64,000 bases of DNA from contig NZ_JBFEFI010000002.1 of assembly GCF_040717535.1 (NCBI RefSeq), positions 558,001-622,000 on the forward strand. Reading direction: 5' to 3'. The notes beneath the pieces were generated by a model. The model did not search any database, had not been told where the DNA came from, and saw only the letters and a program-made list of their open reading frames with translations. Origin of the DNA: Thalassoglobus sp. JC818 (GTDB lineage: Bacteria; Planctomycetota; Planctomycetia; Planctomycetales; Planctomycetaceae). Of this stretch, positions 53,223-62,583 are shown one piece after another. The first letter of the stretch is position 1; each line of letters begins with the position of its first letter. Both the position numbers and the translations under genes were made by a program.

Positions 53223-54860
53223 GTGGAACTTCTACGAGAACTCCTCGATCGGCAGCATCATCATGGGTATCTCAGCGATGGTGTTCTGCGAGAAATCTCA
53301 GAGGAAAAACGCGTTCCCCTTTACCGTCTCGAAGAACTCGTCTCGTTCTATACGGCGTTTCGTCGGACTCCCCCTGCGAAACTGGTGATCGATGTTTGTC
53401 GCGACGTTTGCTGCCAAGCTGCCGGCTGTCAGTCGGGTGCTCGTTCGCTCGAAGACACGTTGCAAAATTCCGAGTTAAACTATGAGATTCGAGAGGTCTC
53501 GTGTCAGGGACGCTGTGATTCGGCGCCATCATTTGCAATCAATGATCGTCCCGCAGCCCCGCTGACGCTTCATTCTTCAGAGCAGTCTTTGCTCGAGTTC
53601 ATCGCTGATGAAGGTCATTCGACGCCGGACGAGAACCATGCTTCTCAAGAAAGCAAAACTGGTTGGAAGTGTGATCCCTATTCGTCATTAGACGATTTCT
53701 ATTCCGTCGCGAAACAGCTTCGAGCTTCGGACGCTGATCCAACGGCGAAGTGTGTTGAAGCTTTGAAAGGGACCAATCTGACCGGTCGCGGGGGAGCAGG
53801 GTTTCCAACCGGTTTGAAGTGGGAGATCGTCTCCAAGGAAGCGGAACCCGAGAAGTATGTCATCTGCAATGCGGACGAAAGCGAGCCCGGGACATTCAAA
53901 GATCGCGAGATATTACGGCAGGTTCCGCATCTGGTCATCGAAGGGATGTTGCTGGCAGCGATGACGATTGGAGCGGAAACGGGCATCGTGTATATCCGCC
54001 ACGAGTATGGTCCCGAAACCACTAACCTGCAGGCAGCGATTCAGCAGGCCTACGAGTCCGGAATCCTTGGTGAATCAGCTCGTGGCCCCGGTCAACGTTT
54101 CGATCTGGAAGTGTTCGTTTCGCCCGGGGGATATATTCTCGGGGAAGAAACAGCGTTGCTGGAAGCACTCGAAGACAAACGCGGTGAACCGAGAAACAAA
54201 CCTCCTTATCCGGGACAACACGGGCTGTGGGGCAAGCCGACACTCATCAACAATGTGGAAACCTTCGCACTAGTCCCGTCGATCGTTCGCAATGGTCCCA
54301 AGTGGTGGGAAGAGCAGGGCATTCATGGCTTCTCCGGCTTGAAGTTCATGTGTGTTTCGGGTGACGTTCGTTCTCCCGGAGTTTTTGAAGTTCCGATGGG
54401 TACGACCTTCTCCGAAGTCATTGAAATGGCTGGCGGAGTTACGGACGACAAACATGTGAAAGCGTTTCTGCCGGGCGGAGCGAGTTCTTTGTTTCTCGGT
54501 CCCGACAAGCTTGAAACCCCGATTGATTTCGACGCGGTTCGCAAAGCGGGAAGCATGCTGGGGACCGGTGCACTCATGGTCTTTCATGAGGATCGCGACC
54601 TCTATTCTCTCGCGACAAACCTGACCCAGTTCTTCCGAAACGAGTCGTGTGGGAAGTGTGTGCCCTGCCGAATCGGGTCTCATCAAGCTGTCACTTTGCT
54701 TGAGTCAGGAGGGCTGGGCGAGGAGGACGTCGAGTTCCTTGGCGAGCTCCATGAAACACTTCAGGAAACATCGATTTGCGGTCTCGGTCAGGTCGCTCTG
54801 GCTCCGGTGCTGTCAATGCTGAAAAATTTCCCGGAGGAGATTCCGAACAATGCCATCTGA
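53223..54860 (+). CDS. NAD-dependent formate dehydrogenase beta subunit (fused NuoE-NuoF type)
   Basis: A 545-aa flavoprotein that passes electrons from the alpha subunit to NAD+. Residues 1-135 are NuoE-like with a 2Fe-2S site (VCRDVCCQAAGC and CQGRCD). Residues 150-545 are NuoF-like: FMN loop GRGGAGFPTGLKWE, NAD(H)/FMN block CNADESEPGTFKDRE, and a 4Fe-4S site SCGKCVPCRIGS plus a later Cys. The fusion of the two subunits is the arrangement of Fdh1-type enzymes of methylotrophs. Start GTG 53223, directly after the upstream stop. The alpha subunit gene overlaps its 3' end by 11 bases. Confidence 0.9.
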   Translation: MELLRELLDRQHHHGYLSDGVLREISEEKRVPLYRLEELVSFYTAFRRTPPAKLVIDVCRDVCCQAAGCQSGARSLEDTLQNSELNYEIREVSCQGRCDSAPSFAINDRPAAPLTLHSSEQSLLEFIADEGHSTPDENHASQESKTGWKCDPYSSLDDFYSVAKQLRASDADPTAKCVEALKGTNLTGRGGAGFPTGLKWEIVSKEAEPEKYVICNADESEPGTFKDREILRQVPHLVIEGMLLAAMTIGAETGIVYIRHEYGPETTNLQAAIQQAYESGILGESARGPGQRFDLEVFVSPGGYILGEETALLEALEDKRGEPRNKPPYPGQHGLWGKPTLINNVETFALVPSIVRNGPKWWEEQGIHGFSGLKFMCVSGDVRSPGVFEVPMGTTFSEVIEMAGGVTDDKHVKAFLPGGASSLFLGPDKLETPIDFDAVRKAGSMLGTGALMVFHEDRDLYSLATNLTQFFRNESCGKCVPCRIGSHQAVTLLESGGLGEEDVEFLGELHETLQETSICGLGQVALAPVLSMLKNFPEEIPNNAI

Positions 54861-57777
54861 ATCAAACTCGGCAGAGACAATCCATCTTTCAATCGATGGA
54901 ACAGATGTCGCGGTCCCACCCGGGACGACGATCTGGGAGGCTGCCAAACAGAATGGGATTGAGATCCCGATTTTGTGTCATTCGGAGAGAATGGATCCGG
55001 TCGGTGTCTGTCGAATGTGCGTGGTCGATACGAAATCCCGGACGCTTGCTCCGTCTTGCATGCGCGAGTGCAGCGATGGACTCGAAGTCGAAACTGCCAG
55101 CCCGCGTGTTCTAAAACATCGAAAGATGCTGACCTCGCTTTTACTAAGTGAGTATCCGACGTCGGAAGCTCCGAGCGAACAGACTTTTCCGAAGCAGAAC
55201 CTGCTGACGGATCTCGGGAAACAATACAACCTGATCGATGATCATGGGGGCGTATGCGATTCGAATCTCGAACGTTTGCGAGCTCTGAATTCGAGTAAGA
55301 AGAATGGTTGTGGGCCAGATTCAAAACCTGAGCGGCGTGCTGTCGACAAAAGTTCGCCGGTCATTTCTGTCGACCATCAGGCGTGCATTCTATGCGATCG
55401 ATGCATTCGCGCGTGTGATGATATTCAGTCGAACGATGTGATTGGCAGGACGGGCAAGGGATTCACAGCTCAGATTTCGTTCGACCTGAACAATCCGATG
55501 GGCGAAAGCACGTGCGTCTCGTGCGGTGAGTGCGCTTCTGTTTGCCCGACGGATGCACTCTTGCACAAGGTCAACCAGAAGACGACGTTTGATGTCGAGC
55601 TTCCAATTACCAGTGTTGACAGTGTTTGCCCGTATTGCGGTGTCGGTTGTGCGATCACCTACCAGAAACAAGGCAATCAAATCGTCAAAGCTGACGGTCG
55701 AGAGAGTCCGGTTAATCACAGTCGGCTGTGTGTGAAGGGACGCTACGGATGGGACTACACACACCACGCAGATCGGCTAACAACTCCGTTGATTCGTCGA
55801 GAGGATTATTATCCCAAGCAGGGACTTTCGACGGATGTTCAATCCTCGGTGTCTGGCAAGCGACGCAAGCCGGGCGGAATCATTCTCGATGAACACGTTT
55901 ACGATGCTTTTCGAGAAGCCACCTGGGACGAAGCACTTGATCTCGTCGCTTCTCGGCTTATGTCGATCAAGAACGAGTTCGGGCGAAACGCTTTAGCAGG
56001 TTTTGGTTCCGCGAAGTGCTCGAACGAAGAGGCTTATCTCTTTCAGAAGCTGATTCGGGCAGGCTTTCAGACGAATAACGTCGATCACTGTACACGGCTT
56101 TGCCACGCTTCATCCGTCGCAGCATTAATGGAAACGATTGGTTCCGGGGCTGTGACGAACATTTTTGCAGACGTTCAGAATGCAGATGTCTGCCTCGTGA
56201 CCGGGTCGAACACCACTGCCAATCATCCGGTCGCTGCCACGTTCATCAAGGAAGCGGTGAAGAACGGCACGAAGTTAATTATCGTCGACGTACGGAAGTT
56301 CGAACTCGCGCAACATGCCGATCACTTTGCCCAGATCCGCCCCGGAAGTGATGTCGCCTTTTACAACGGAGTGATGCATGTTTTGATTCGTGAAGGGTGG
56401 ATCGACGAAGAATACATCGCGGAACACACCGAAGATTTTGAGTCTCTCAAAGAGCTTGTTCTGGAGAATTATTCCCCTGAGGAAGCTTCCAAGGTTTGCG
56501 GAATTGCACCGGACGAAATTCGAGCCATTGCACGCACAATCGGCAAAGCGACTCCACCCGGTGGAGGTGGGAGTATGCTGGTGTTCTGGGGGATGGGAAT
56601 CTCTCAGCACACTCACGGGACCGACAATGCGAGATGCCTGATCTCGTTGTGTTTGATGACCGGCAACGTTGGTAAGCCGGGCTCCGGACTTCATCCTCTG
56701 CGTGGACAAAACAACGTTCAGGGGGCCAGCGACGCCGGACTGATTCCGATTGTTTATCCCGACTATCAGTCACTTTCCGATCCCGAAGTTAAGGGTAAGT
56801 TTGAGAAAGCCTGGGGTGTTCCGCTCGACCCGAAACCGGGATTGACTGTCGTTGAGATTATGAAAGGGGCGCTCGACGGGACAATTCGAGGGATGTATAT
56901 CCTGGGGGAAAACCCCTTCCTGTCGGACCCCAATGCCAACAAGGTTCGACGAGCACTTGCGAATCTCGACTTTCTCGCTGTGCAGGACATTTTCCTCACC
57001 GAGACGGCCGAGTTTGCAGACGTCGTTTTTCCTGCGAGCACCTTCTTTGAGAAAACCGGGACCTACACAAACACCGATCGACGTGTTCAGCTTGGAGCAC
57101 AAGTGCTCGATCCTCCCGGAGAATCGCGACAGGATTGGAAGATCATCTGTGAGCTTTCCCGACGCATGGGATTGCCGATGGAATATCGGGATGTCTCTGA
57201 GGTGTTTGAAGAGTTTGCCAGTCTGACCGAGAGTTACAAAACTTTGCGTCACGACAACTTGTCGGAGAGCGGAAAGCTGTGGCCTTGTCCTGATCCGGAA
57301 ATGGCGGACGGTATTCAAATTCTGTTTGGGGACGGGTTTCCGACGAAGAGCAGTCGTGGGCGATTTGTGGCCTGCGGATACGAGCCTGCGAAAGAACTTC
57401 CCGATGAAGAATATCCACTTGTGTTGACGACCGGTCGAGTGTTGCAGCACTGGCACACAGGAAGTATGACTCGTCGCAGCCTTCCGCTGGATACCATCGA
57501 ACCGGAAGCGTTCGCTGTGATTCATCCTGAAGACATGAAACGTCATGGGCTTCAAGATGGTGAACAGGTGCGCGTGTCGTCTCGACGCGGGGAGATTGTC
57601 CTGCAAGCGCGTGCTCAGAACAGCGTTGAAGAAGGAACGATCTTTATTCCGTTTCACTTCCGCGAAGCTTCGGCCAACATTCTGACGAATGATGTGCTCG
57701 ACCCTTATGGTCGAATTCCAGAGTTCAAATACTGTGCTGTAAGGCTGGACCCGCTTCCGGTCGCTGCTGAGGCGTAA
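54850..57777 (+). CDS. NAD-dependent formate dehydrogenase alpha subunit (Mo/W bis-PGD)
   Basis: A 975-aa enzyme oxidising formate to CO2. In order: an N-terminal 2Fe-2S domain (CHSERMDPVGVCRMC), NuoG-like 4Fe-4S sites (CILCDRCIRAC, CVSCGECASVC), the 4Fe-4S site of the catalytic part (CPYCGVGC), and the molybdopterin region. The active site reads CTRLCHASSV with Cys (C418) followed by His (C-H, where E. coli FdhH has Sec-His). Motifs GTDNARCLISLCLMTGNVGKPG and AEFADVVFPASTFFEKTGTYTN are typical. Molybdenum or tungsten cannot be decided from sequence. No fdhD or maturation genes are in the window. Confidence 0.93.
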   Translation: MPSESNSAETIHLSIDGTDVAVPPGTTIWEAAKQNGIEIPILCHSERMDPVGVCRMCVVDTKSRTLAPSCMRECSDGLEVETASPRVLKHRKMLTSLLLSEYPTSEAPSEQTFPKQNLLTDLGKQYNLIDDHGGVCDSNLERLRALNSSKKNGCGPDSKPERRAVDKSSPVISVDHQACILCDRCIRACDDIQSNDVIGRTGKGFTAQISFDLNNPMGESTCVSCGECASVCPTDALLHKVNQKTTFDVELPITSVDSVCPYCGVGCAITYQKQGNQIVKADGRESPVNHSRLCVKGRYGWDYTHHADRLTTPLIRREDYYPKQGLSTDVQSSVSGKRRKPGGIILDEHVYDAFREATWDEALDLVASRLMSIKNEFGRNALAGFGSAKCSNEEAYLFQKLIRAGFQTNNVDHCTRLCHASSVAALMETIGSGAVTNIFADVQNADVCLVTGSNTTANHPVAATFIKEAVKNGTKLIIVDVRKFELAQHADHFAQIRPGSDVAFYNGVMHVLIREGWIDEEYIAEHTEDFESLKELVLENYSPEEASKVCGIAPDEIRAIARTIGKATPPGGGGSMLVFWGMGISQHTHGTDNARCLISLCLMTGNVGKPGSGLHPLRGQNNVQGASDAGLIPIVYPDYQSLSDPEVKGKFEKAWGVPLDPKPGLTVVEIMKGALDGTIRGMYILGENPFLSDPNANKVRRALANLDFLAVQDIFLTETAEFADVVFPASTFFEKTGTYTNTDRRVQLGAQVLDPPGESRQDWKIICELSRRMGLPMEYRDVSEVFEEFASLTESYKTLRHDNLSESGKLWPCPDPEMADGIQILFGDGFPTKSSRGRFVACGYEPAKELPDEEYPLVLTTGRVLQHWHTGSMTRRSLPLDTIEPEAFAVIHPEDMKRHGLQDGEQVRVSSRRGEIVLQARAQNSVEEGTIFIPFHFREASANILTNDVLDPYGRIPEFKYCAVRLDPLPVAAEA

Positions 57778-57780
57778 GGT

Positions 57781-59283
57781 TCAGGCGTCTGAATCGACTT
57801 TCGTGGTGAACCATTTTTCCAGGTAAACGTGAAACAGAAATTTGTTGAAGACCCACAAGATCGGGAGAGCAACAAATGGAAACGCAGCTGGATGAAATTG
57901 GATGCTCGCCGCTGCTCCCAGACTTAAGATGGTGAGCAATAGCGAAACAACCACCAGACTCGTTCCGATTCCTTTCTTCGTCATCGGAACGAGATGCGAG
58001 ACCATCAAGAATGGACCGCTCATCATCGCTGCGGCGCAAAGTGTGAACGCTGCCAGAGCAAGGTAGTGGTGAACGAAATACAGCGAGAATATGACTGCGA
58101 TCGCGTATGTAACGTCCGGGATCATCAACTTTATCGCTCCTCGATGCCAGCCTTGATAAATCTCTGTGCCGGTATGGGGCGTCAAGGTGAGTGCCTGCAG
58201 CGTTTGTGCTTTCACTTCTTTGTCGAGGCACTGTGAAGGAACGTTCATCACGTTGATAAACGAAGCGATGCTGACCAGCAGGATCAGGACTGCCAGACCT
58301 TGAAGCCAGGAGATGGACATGGAGACCAAAACGCACACGAATGCCAGTCCATATAGAACCGACCGGCCAAGGAGACTCGAATCCCCTCCGGAATAGAAGG
58401 CATAACTTTGCCAGGCAAGTGCGTCGTCCCAGCATCGCGGGAGTTTCGTTTGCTCCGCCTTCTCGGCCTTCTTTTCTTCGCGCGTCGCAGGCCTCGACTC
58501 AGGAGTTTCTCCGATCCGCGTGAAGAGACGTTGACTGTATGAGAGCAACGACCAGACAGCCACGCCAAGATAGATGCAGACATTCAGCCAGATGCTCGGA
58601 CCAAACCCTCCTCCGAATCCGAATGACTTGATTCGCATGAACAGCGAGTGCTCTGAGAGATAGTCCGCGACATTTGAAACGGAAGTCGGGAAACTGAATC
58701 CGATCAGAGGCAGGAACAAGTTGACCAGCCTTGGACCGACGAGAAGCATGTCGATCGCAGTGATGATATTCAGTCCGGCCAAGCCGGCAGTTTTTTGACC
58801 GTCAGCAAAAAGTGACTGTGACATGGACCATGTCGAGACCATCGCAAACAGAGCGATGAAGAGAAGCTCGATTGTCACCAGATCAGGCCATCGAACTCCC
58901 CCGAAGGTGAAGAGCAAAATCAGAATCGGAATGCGGACAATCCAGACCGAGAGAAAGCCACTCCATTGATGGACCAGCTTGACGAGCGTCCATTCCCCAG
59001 CACTGGTCCCAGTGAGAGCGAGCAGACTCAGCATGCCTGTCGCGGATTCATTGGGGACGTCTCGAATAAGTCTTCCTCCGAGGAGAGTCAGGAACACAAG
59101 ACTTAAGACCAGGAAGACCGCAAGTAGGATTCGTCCAGCGGTGAACGGCTGCGTTGCGAGGGGTAAAAACAGTGGGAGGATCAGGAACGAAGTCAGCACG
59201 ATTGCGCATCGAATGATCATGAAGTCAAATCGAGTTGCTTCGCGCGAAATTGTGGACTTCAGGATCTTCGGAACACGGTGCAC
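57781..59283 (-). CDS. ABC-2-type transporter membrane protein
   Basis: A 500-aa protein with 12 or so hydrophobic segments in two halves separated by a charged linker (REEKKAEKAEQTKL near residues 270-285). The N-terminal half opens with KSTISREATRFDFMIIRCAIVL and contains LLGGRLIRDVPNESATGMLSLLALTGTSAGEWTLVKL, a pattern of ABC-2-type permease proteins with the E-x(8)-T-loop region. The ATPase partner is not nearby. It is transcribed in the same direction as the sulfatase upstream (53-base gap). The alpha-subunit gene ends only 3 bases away on the other strand. Confidence 0.75.
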   Translation of the reverse strand: MHRVPKILKSTISREATRFDFMIIRCAIVLTSFLILPLFLPLATQPFTAGRILLAVFLVLSLVFLTLLGGRLIRDVPNESATGMLSLLALTGTSAGEWTLVKLVHQWSGFLSVWIVRIPILILLFTFGGVRWPDLVTIELLFIALFAMVSTWSMSQSLFADGQKTAGLAGLNIITAIDMLLVGPRLVNLFLPLIGFSFPTSVSNVADYLSEHSLFMRIKSFGFGGGFGPSIWLNVCIYLGVAVWSLLSYSQRLFTRIGETPESRPATREEKKAEKAEQTKLPRCWDDALAWQSYAFYSGGDSSLLGRSVLYGLAFVCVLVSMSISWLQGLAVLILLVSIASFINVMNVPSQCLDKEVKAQTLQALTLTPHTGTEIYQGWHRGAIKLMIPDVTYAIAVIFSLYFVHHYLALAAFTLCAAAMMSGPFLMVSHLVPMTKKGIGTSLVVVSLLLTILSLGAAASIQFHPAAFPFVALPILWVFNKFLFHVYLEKWFTTKVDSDA

Positions 59284-59336
59284 CGGGCAGCTCCGTTCAC
59301 TGATCGACGGCGGCCTTCACTGCTAGAGAAGGCGAA

Positions 59337-60764
59337 CTAACGGTAATTCGGATTGGGAACGGGAATCTTGGCTCCTTGAGCTTTCAATTCGGCATCAAGC
59401 TTGGCGTTAAGTTCTACGCGAAGCTCGGGGAGTTTGTCGGACAGATTTTTCGTTTCTCCGAGATCTTCGTCGAGATTGTAGAGTTCGACAGGACCTTCAT
59501 CCCAGCGAATCAACTTCCAGTCGCCTGATCGAATGATAGAATAAGGTCCAGGAGCGTGACGATAGTGCGGGAAGTGCCACGTCAACACTCTCTCTTCGAG
59601 ACCCTCTTCTCCTCCCGATTGAACGAGCGACAGCAGGGACTCACCATCGATGGTGCGGTCGCTGGGAAGGGTGGCACCTGTTGCAGCTGCGATGGTGGGC
59701 AGCAAATCGATGCTCATGACAGGTTCGTCAGAAGTCGTTTGAGCCGGAATGACACCGGGCCACTTCATAATCAGAGGAACGCGGATTCCGCCTTCGTAAG
59801 CGTATCCCTTGCCGGAGCGGAGCGGGGCATTGTTGGTCGGGCCAATGAGTCCGCCGTTGTCCGAAGTGAAAATGACGAGTGTTCGATCTGTTAGGCCGAG
59901 TTTTTCGAGTTCGCCAACGATCGTTCCAACCGCATCGTCCACGCTTTCAACGAGAGCTGCGTACTTGGCGTTGACTGCTGATTTGCCTTCTCGCTCATAA
60001 GTCTTCGCGACCTCTTCGATTGCCTGGATCGGTGTGTGAACGGCGTAGGGGCAATAGTTCAGAAAGAACGGCTCATCCTTGTGTTCGCGAATAAACTCGG
60101 CAGCTTCATCGGCTTCGCGATGCGTTAGGAATTCGCCCTCTTTGCGAGGTTCGAGTTGACCATCGAAGTGATAACGTTCATGGGTGTACGGATCGAAGTA
60201 AGAAGGTGGTTGGCCGAGATCACAACCTGCAACGTTTACGTCAAATCCTTGGTGAGTTGGATACCACTCCGGGTCACCTAAGTGCCATTTCCCGACATGG
60301 CAGGAAGCGTATCCAAGCGGAGCGAGAAGTTCTGCGATGGTGACCTCTTCATGTTCCATCCAGTACGGATTGGGAGGGCAGAGCAATTTTTGTTTTGGAC
60401 CACCGACAAACTCCGTAGGGTTTTCTGATGGAGTTCCGATTCCCCCGCGCTGAAAACGTGCTCGAATCCAATCGGTAACGCCAACTCTGGCTGGGTATCG
60501 TCCAGTCATGATTGCCGATCTGGTCGGGCTGCAGACGGCACAGGCAGCGTAGGCATCAGTGAAGCGGATTCCATCGTTGGCGAGTGCGTCAATGTTCGGA
60601 GTGCGAAAGTAGTCGCTTCCCTGGCACGACAGGTCCATCCATCCCAGATCGTCAACGAGGATCAGAACCACGTTCGGTTGCTGCTCGGGTGCGGCGGCAT
60701 CAGTTAGGGGCATCCAGCACAGATGCATCAGTGCGACCACGAGAATGAGTGCGAGGCGATTCAT
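59337..60764 (-). CDS. type I sulfatase (formylglycine-dependent)
   Basis: A 475-aa secreted arylsulfatase. Signal peptide (LALILVVALMHLCWMPLTDA). The active-site signature CSPTRSAIMTGRYPARVG has Cys C78, which is converted to formylglycine. Metal ligands are VLILVDDLGWMD (two Asp) near residues 33-44, and TSDNGG near residue 295. The His in GKWHLGD near 162 and in the substrate region are also present. Planctomycetes are rich in sulfatases that process algal sulfated polysaccharides. Anaerobic maturation or FGE genes are not in the window. Start ATG 60764. Confidence 0.93.
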   Translation of the reverse strand: MNRLALILVVALMHLCWMPLTDAAAPEQQPNVVLILVDDLGWMDLSCQGSDYFRTPNIDALANDGIRFTDAYAACAVCSPTRSAIMTGRYPARVGVTDWIRARFQRGGIGTPSENPTEFVGGPKQKLLCPPNPYWMEHEEVTIAELLAPLGYASCHVGKWHLGDPEWYPTHQGFDVNVAGCDLGQPPSYFDPYTHERYHFDGQLEPRKEGEFLTHREADEAAEFIREHKDEPFFLNYCPYAVHTPIQAIEEVAKTYEREGKSAVNAKYAALVESVDDAVGTIVGELEKLGLTDRTLVIFTSDNGGLIGPTNNAPLRSGKGYAYEGGIRVPLIMKWPGVIPAQTTSDEPVMSIDLLPTIAAATGATLPSDRTIDGESLLSLVQSGGEEGLEERVLTWHFPHYRHAPGPYSIIRSGDWKLIRWDEGPVELYNLDEDLGETKNLSDKLPELRVELNAKLDAELKAQGAKIPVPNPNYR

Positions 60765-60880
60765 TCATGACTCCCATCTTTGAAACACGGTTGAACGTGA
60801 AGTAATTCAGTTAGGCAATTTATCAGCGATTCAGTTGCGAGGATATGATCCATCGATTCGAGCAATAGCCGAAGTTTGGT

Positions 60881-62047
60881 TCACTCAGCTTGCGAAGTTC
60901 GCCAGACATGTGCAGCGCGTTTGAGTTGGCTTTGGAAGACTTCTTTAAGCTCCGACTCCTTGGGTACATGGCCTTGTGCGACGCTTGTGAAGTACCAGTT
61001 CCAGGCCATTCCAGTTGCAAAGGTAAACGCAAACGCAGCTGCGGAATTTGCAGCCATTCCAACCCAGGGAATGAATTTTAAGCCCGCTCGAATACCCATT
61101 GTGACCGCAACGCGTCCTCCCATGACTCCGGAAACTTGAGCGATCGTGGCAGCGTCGATGGGAATGTTGTGCATGCTCGCCAGCTTGTAGACGAGATGAG
61201 TTTGGATTCCAAGAACAACGGGGATGTCGACCCACGGAAAAGGAACCGCCGCAGCTGTTGCGGCGAGGCTGCTGCTGCCCAGGATCGTGGGCATGGTCTT
61301 TTCTTTGGCGAGTGTCGTGACCGGTTCAAGGAGTTCGCTCATCTGCAGAAGATTCTGGCGATACGCAGCCGGAAGCGAATCGAGTATCGCTTTCTTGAGC
61401 CGCTCTCCTCCAAAGTTCGGTTCATGGAATCCTTCATGTGGAGGAGTCAGATCGATCGGAACAGCCCGGTCGAAGAGACCATCGAAACGCTTGTAATGCA
61501 ATTCGAGGGAACGTTTTAACTCGGGGTTCAAATCGTTCGGGAGAGGCGCTCGATCATCGCTGAACGGGTCGACTTCAGGGTGTTGTTCGCCGGGGTAAGC
61601 ATCGTGAAGAGCTGTTAAAACGAGAAGCACAGGTCGATCGGGAACAGCATCGCGGATGGTCGAGAGTGACCGAAAGACATCGTCGACAGCATGATCCATC
61701 GCGCGGATGGTCACGATCATCAGATGGGCCACTTTGTCGAAGGCGACAATGTCTTCGTCAGGGTCGTACTCAGCTTCTCCAATGCCTCGTGTGTCGAGAA
61801 ACTTGAGAATGGGATCATCTTCGTCTGGGAAGGAATACATCGAAGAGAATTTGGTCTGCGGTCGGAAACCGGGACCGATTTCGATGTCGTCCGATTCGGT
61901 GAGATACCGCACGACCGAAGATTTTCCGCTTCCCGTTTTTCCGAACAGCCAAAGGACGGGAATGGGAGCACGCTCCAGAAGTTGCTCGCGAGCTTTTTCG
62001 TAGTCTGCTTCAGCGTCTTTGGTTCGCGACTTCCACGGTCTCCACAT
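60881..62047 (-). CDS. DUF697-type GTPase
   Basis: A 388-aa protein. The GTPase domain has G1 LFGKTGSGKSSVVRYL and G3 LDTRGIGEAEY. The G4 region reads LTALHDAYP rather than NKxD, so its guanine specificity is weak or altered. Residues about 240-370 hold the DUF697 membrane-associated part with hydrophobic helices (SSLAATAAAVPFPWVDIPVV and AAAFAFTFATGMAWNWYF). Proteins of this kind are linked to envelope stress or membrane remodelling, without proven substrate. It follows the pterin carbinolamine dehydratase gene on the same strand (83-base gap), so they may be co-transcribed. Confidence 0.8.
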   Translation of the reverse strand: MWRPWKSRTKDAEADYEKAREQLLERAPIPVLWLFGKTGSGKSSVVRYLTESDDIEIGPGFRPQTKFSSMYSFPDEDDPILKFLDTRGIGEAEYDPDEDIVAFDKVAHLMIVTIRAMDHAVDDVFRSLSTIRDAVPDRPVLLVLTALHDAYPGEQHPEVDPFSDDRAPLPNDLNPELKRSLELHYKRFDGLFDRAVPIDLTPPHEGFHEPNFGGERLKKAILDSLPAAYRQNLLQMSELLEPVTTLAKEKTMPTILGSSSLAATAAAVPFPWVDIPVVLGIQTHLVYKLASMHNIPIDAATIAQVSGVMGGRVAVTMGIRAGLKFIPWVGMAANSAAAFAFTFATGMAWNWYFTSVAQGHVPKESELKEVFQSQLKRAAHVWRTSQAE

Positions 62048-62130
62048 GTGAGTACTTTCTAGAAGCGGTCATGCATGCTCTATGCAGTGATCGGAAGTCC
62101 AGACAAACGTTTGAGGTGAGAAACCGCTGG

Positions 62131-62475
62131 TCACTTGATCCAGCTTTTGGGATATCCGTCGAGAGGAGAGTCGTCGCCCGGCAGCCAGGTGACGACCTCG
62201 TGGACTTTCCTGGCGAGCGCCACATCGCTCTCCGTGATGGCTTTCACTCGGTGAGTCTGAATCTTGAAAATCACCTGCGCGTATCCGAGTTCCAGATCCG
62301 GATGGTGATGCGCAGCTTCGGCAATGTAGCTGATCGTATTGGCCAGCATGAGAGTGTGGGGCCAGCCCGGGGTTTTGTATTTTCGCCGGAGCCAGTTGTC
62401 GCGAACTTCCCATCCAGGAAGCTCAGAAAGTGCTTTTTCGATCTCTTCGTCGGTCAGAATGACATCATTTGGCAT
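62131..62475 (-). CDS. phhB: pterin-4a-carbinolamine dehydratase
   Basis: A 114-aa enzyme with the conserved active site AEAAHHHPDLELGY (three His and Asp). PGWEVRDNWLRRKY near residue 20 and VTWLPGDDSPL near the end are also typical. It dehydrates 4a-hydroxytetrahydropterin, and variants act in folate or molybdopterin-related pathways. No phenylalanine hydroxylase gene is nearby. An organism with a methanopterin pathway might use it elsewhere, but that is speculation. The start precedes the canonical helix and is divergent from the DHH gene. Confidence 0.93.
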   Translation of the reverse strand: MPNDVILTDEEIEKALSELPGWEVRDNWLRRKYKTPGWPHTLMLANTISYIAEAAHHHPDLELGYAQVIFKIQTHRVKAITESDVALARKVHEVVTWLPGDDSPLDGYPKSWIK

Positions 62476-62583
62476 CGATCACCCCAAGTTGAATGGAACT
62501 GAACGTTCGCTCACAATACAGTATGTGCGGCTTGCCACGATCACGAATTTTCTGTGAAAACACAACTGCTCCAAGGAATCTTT

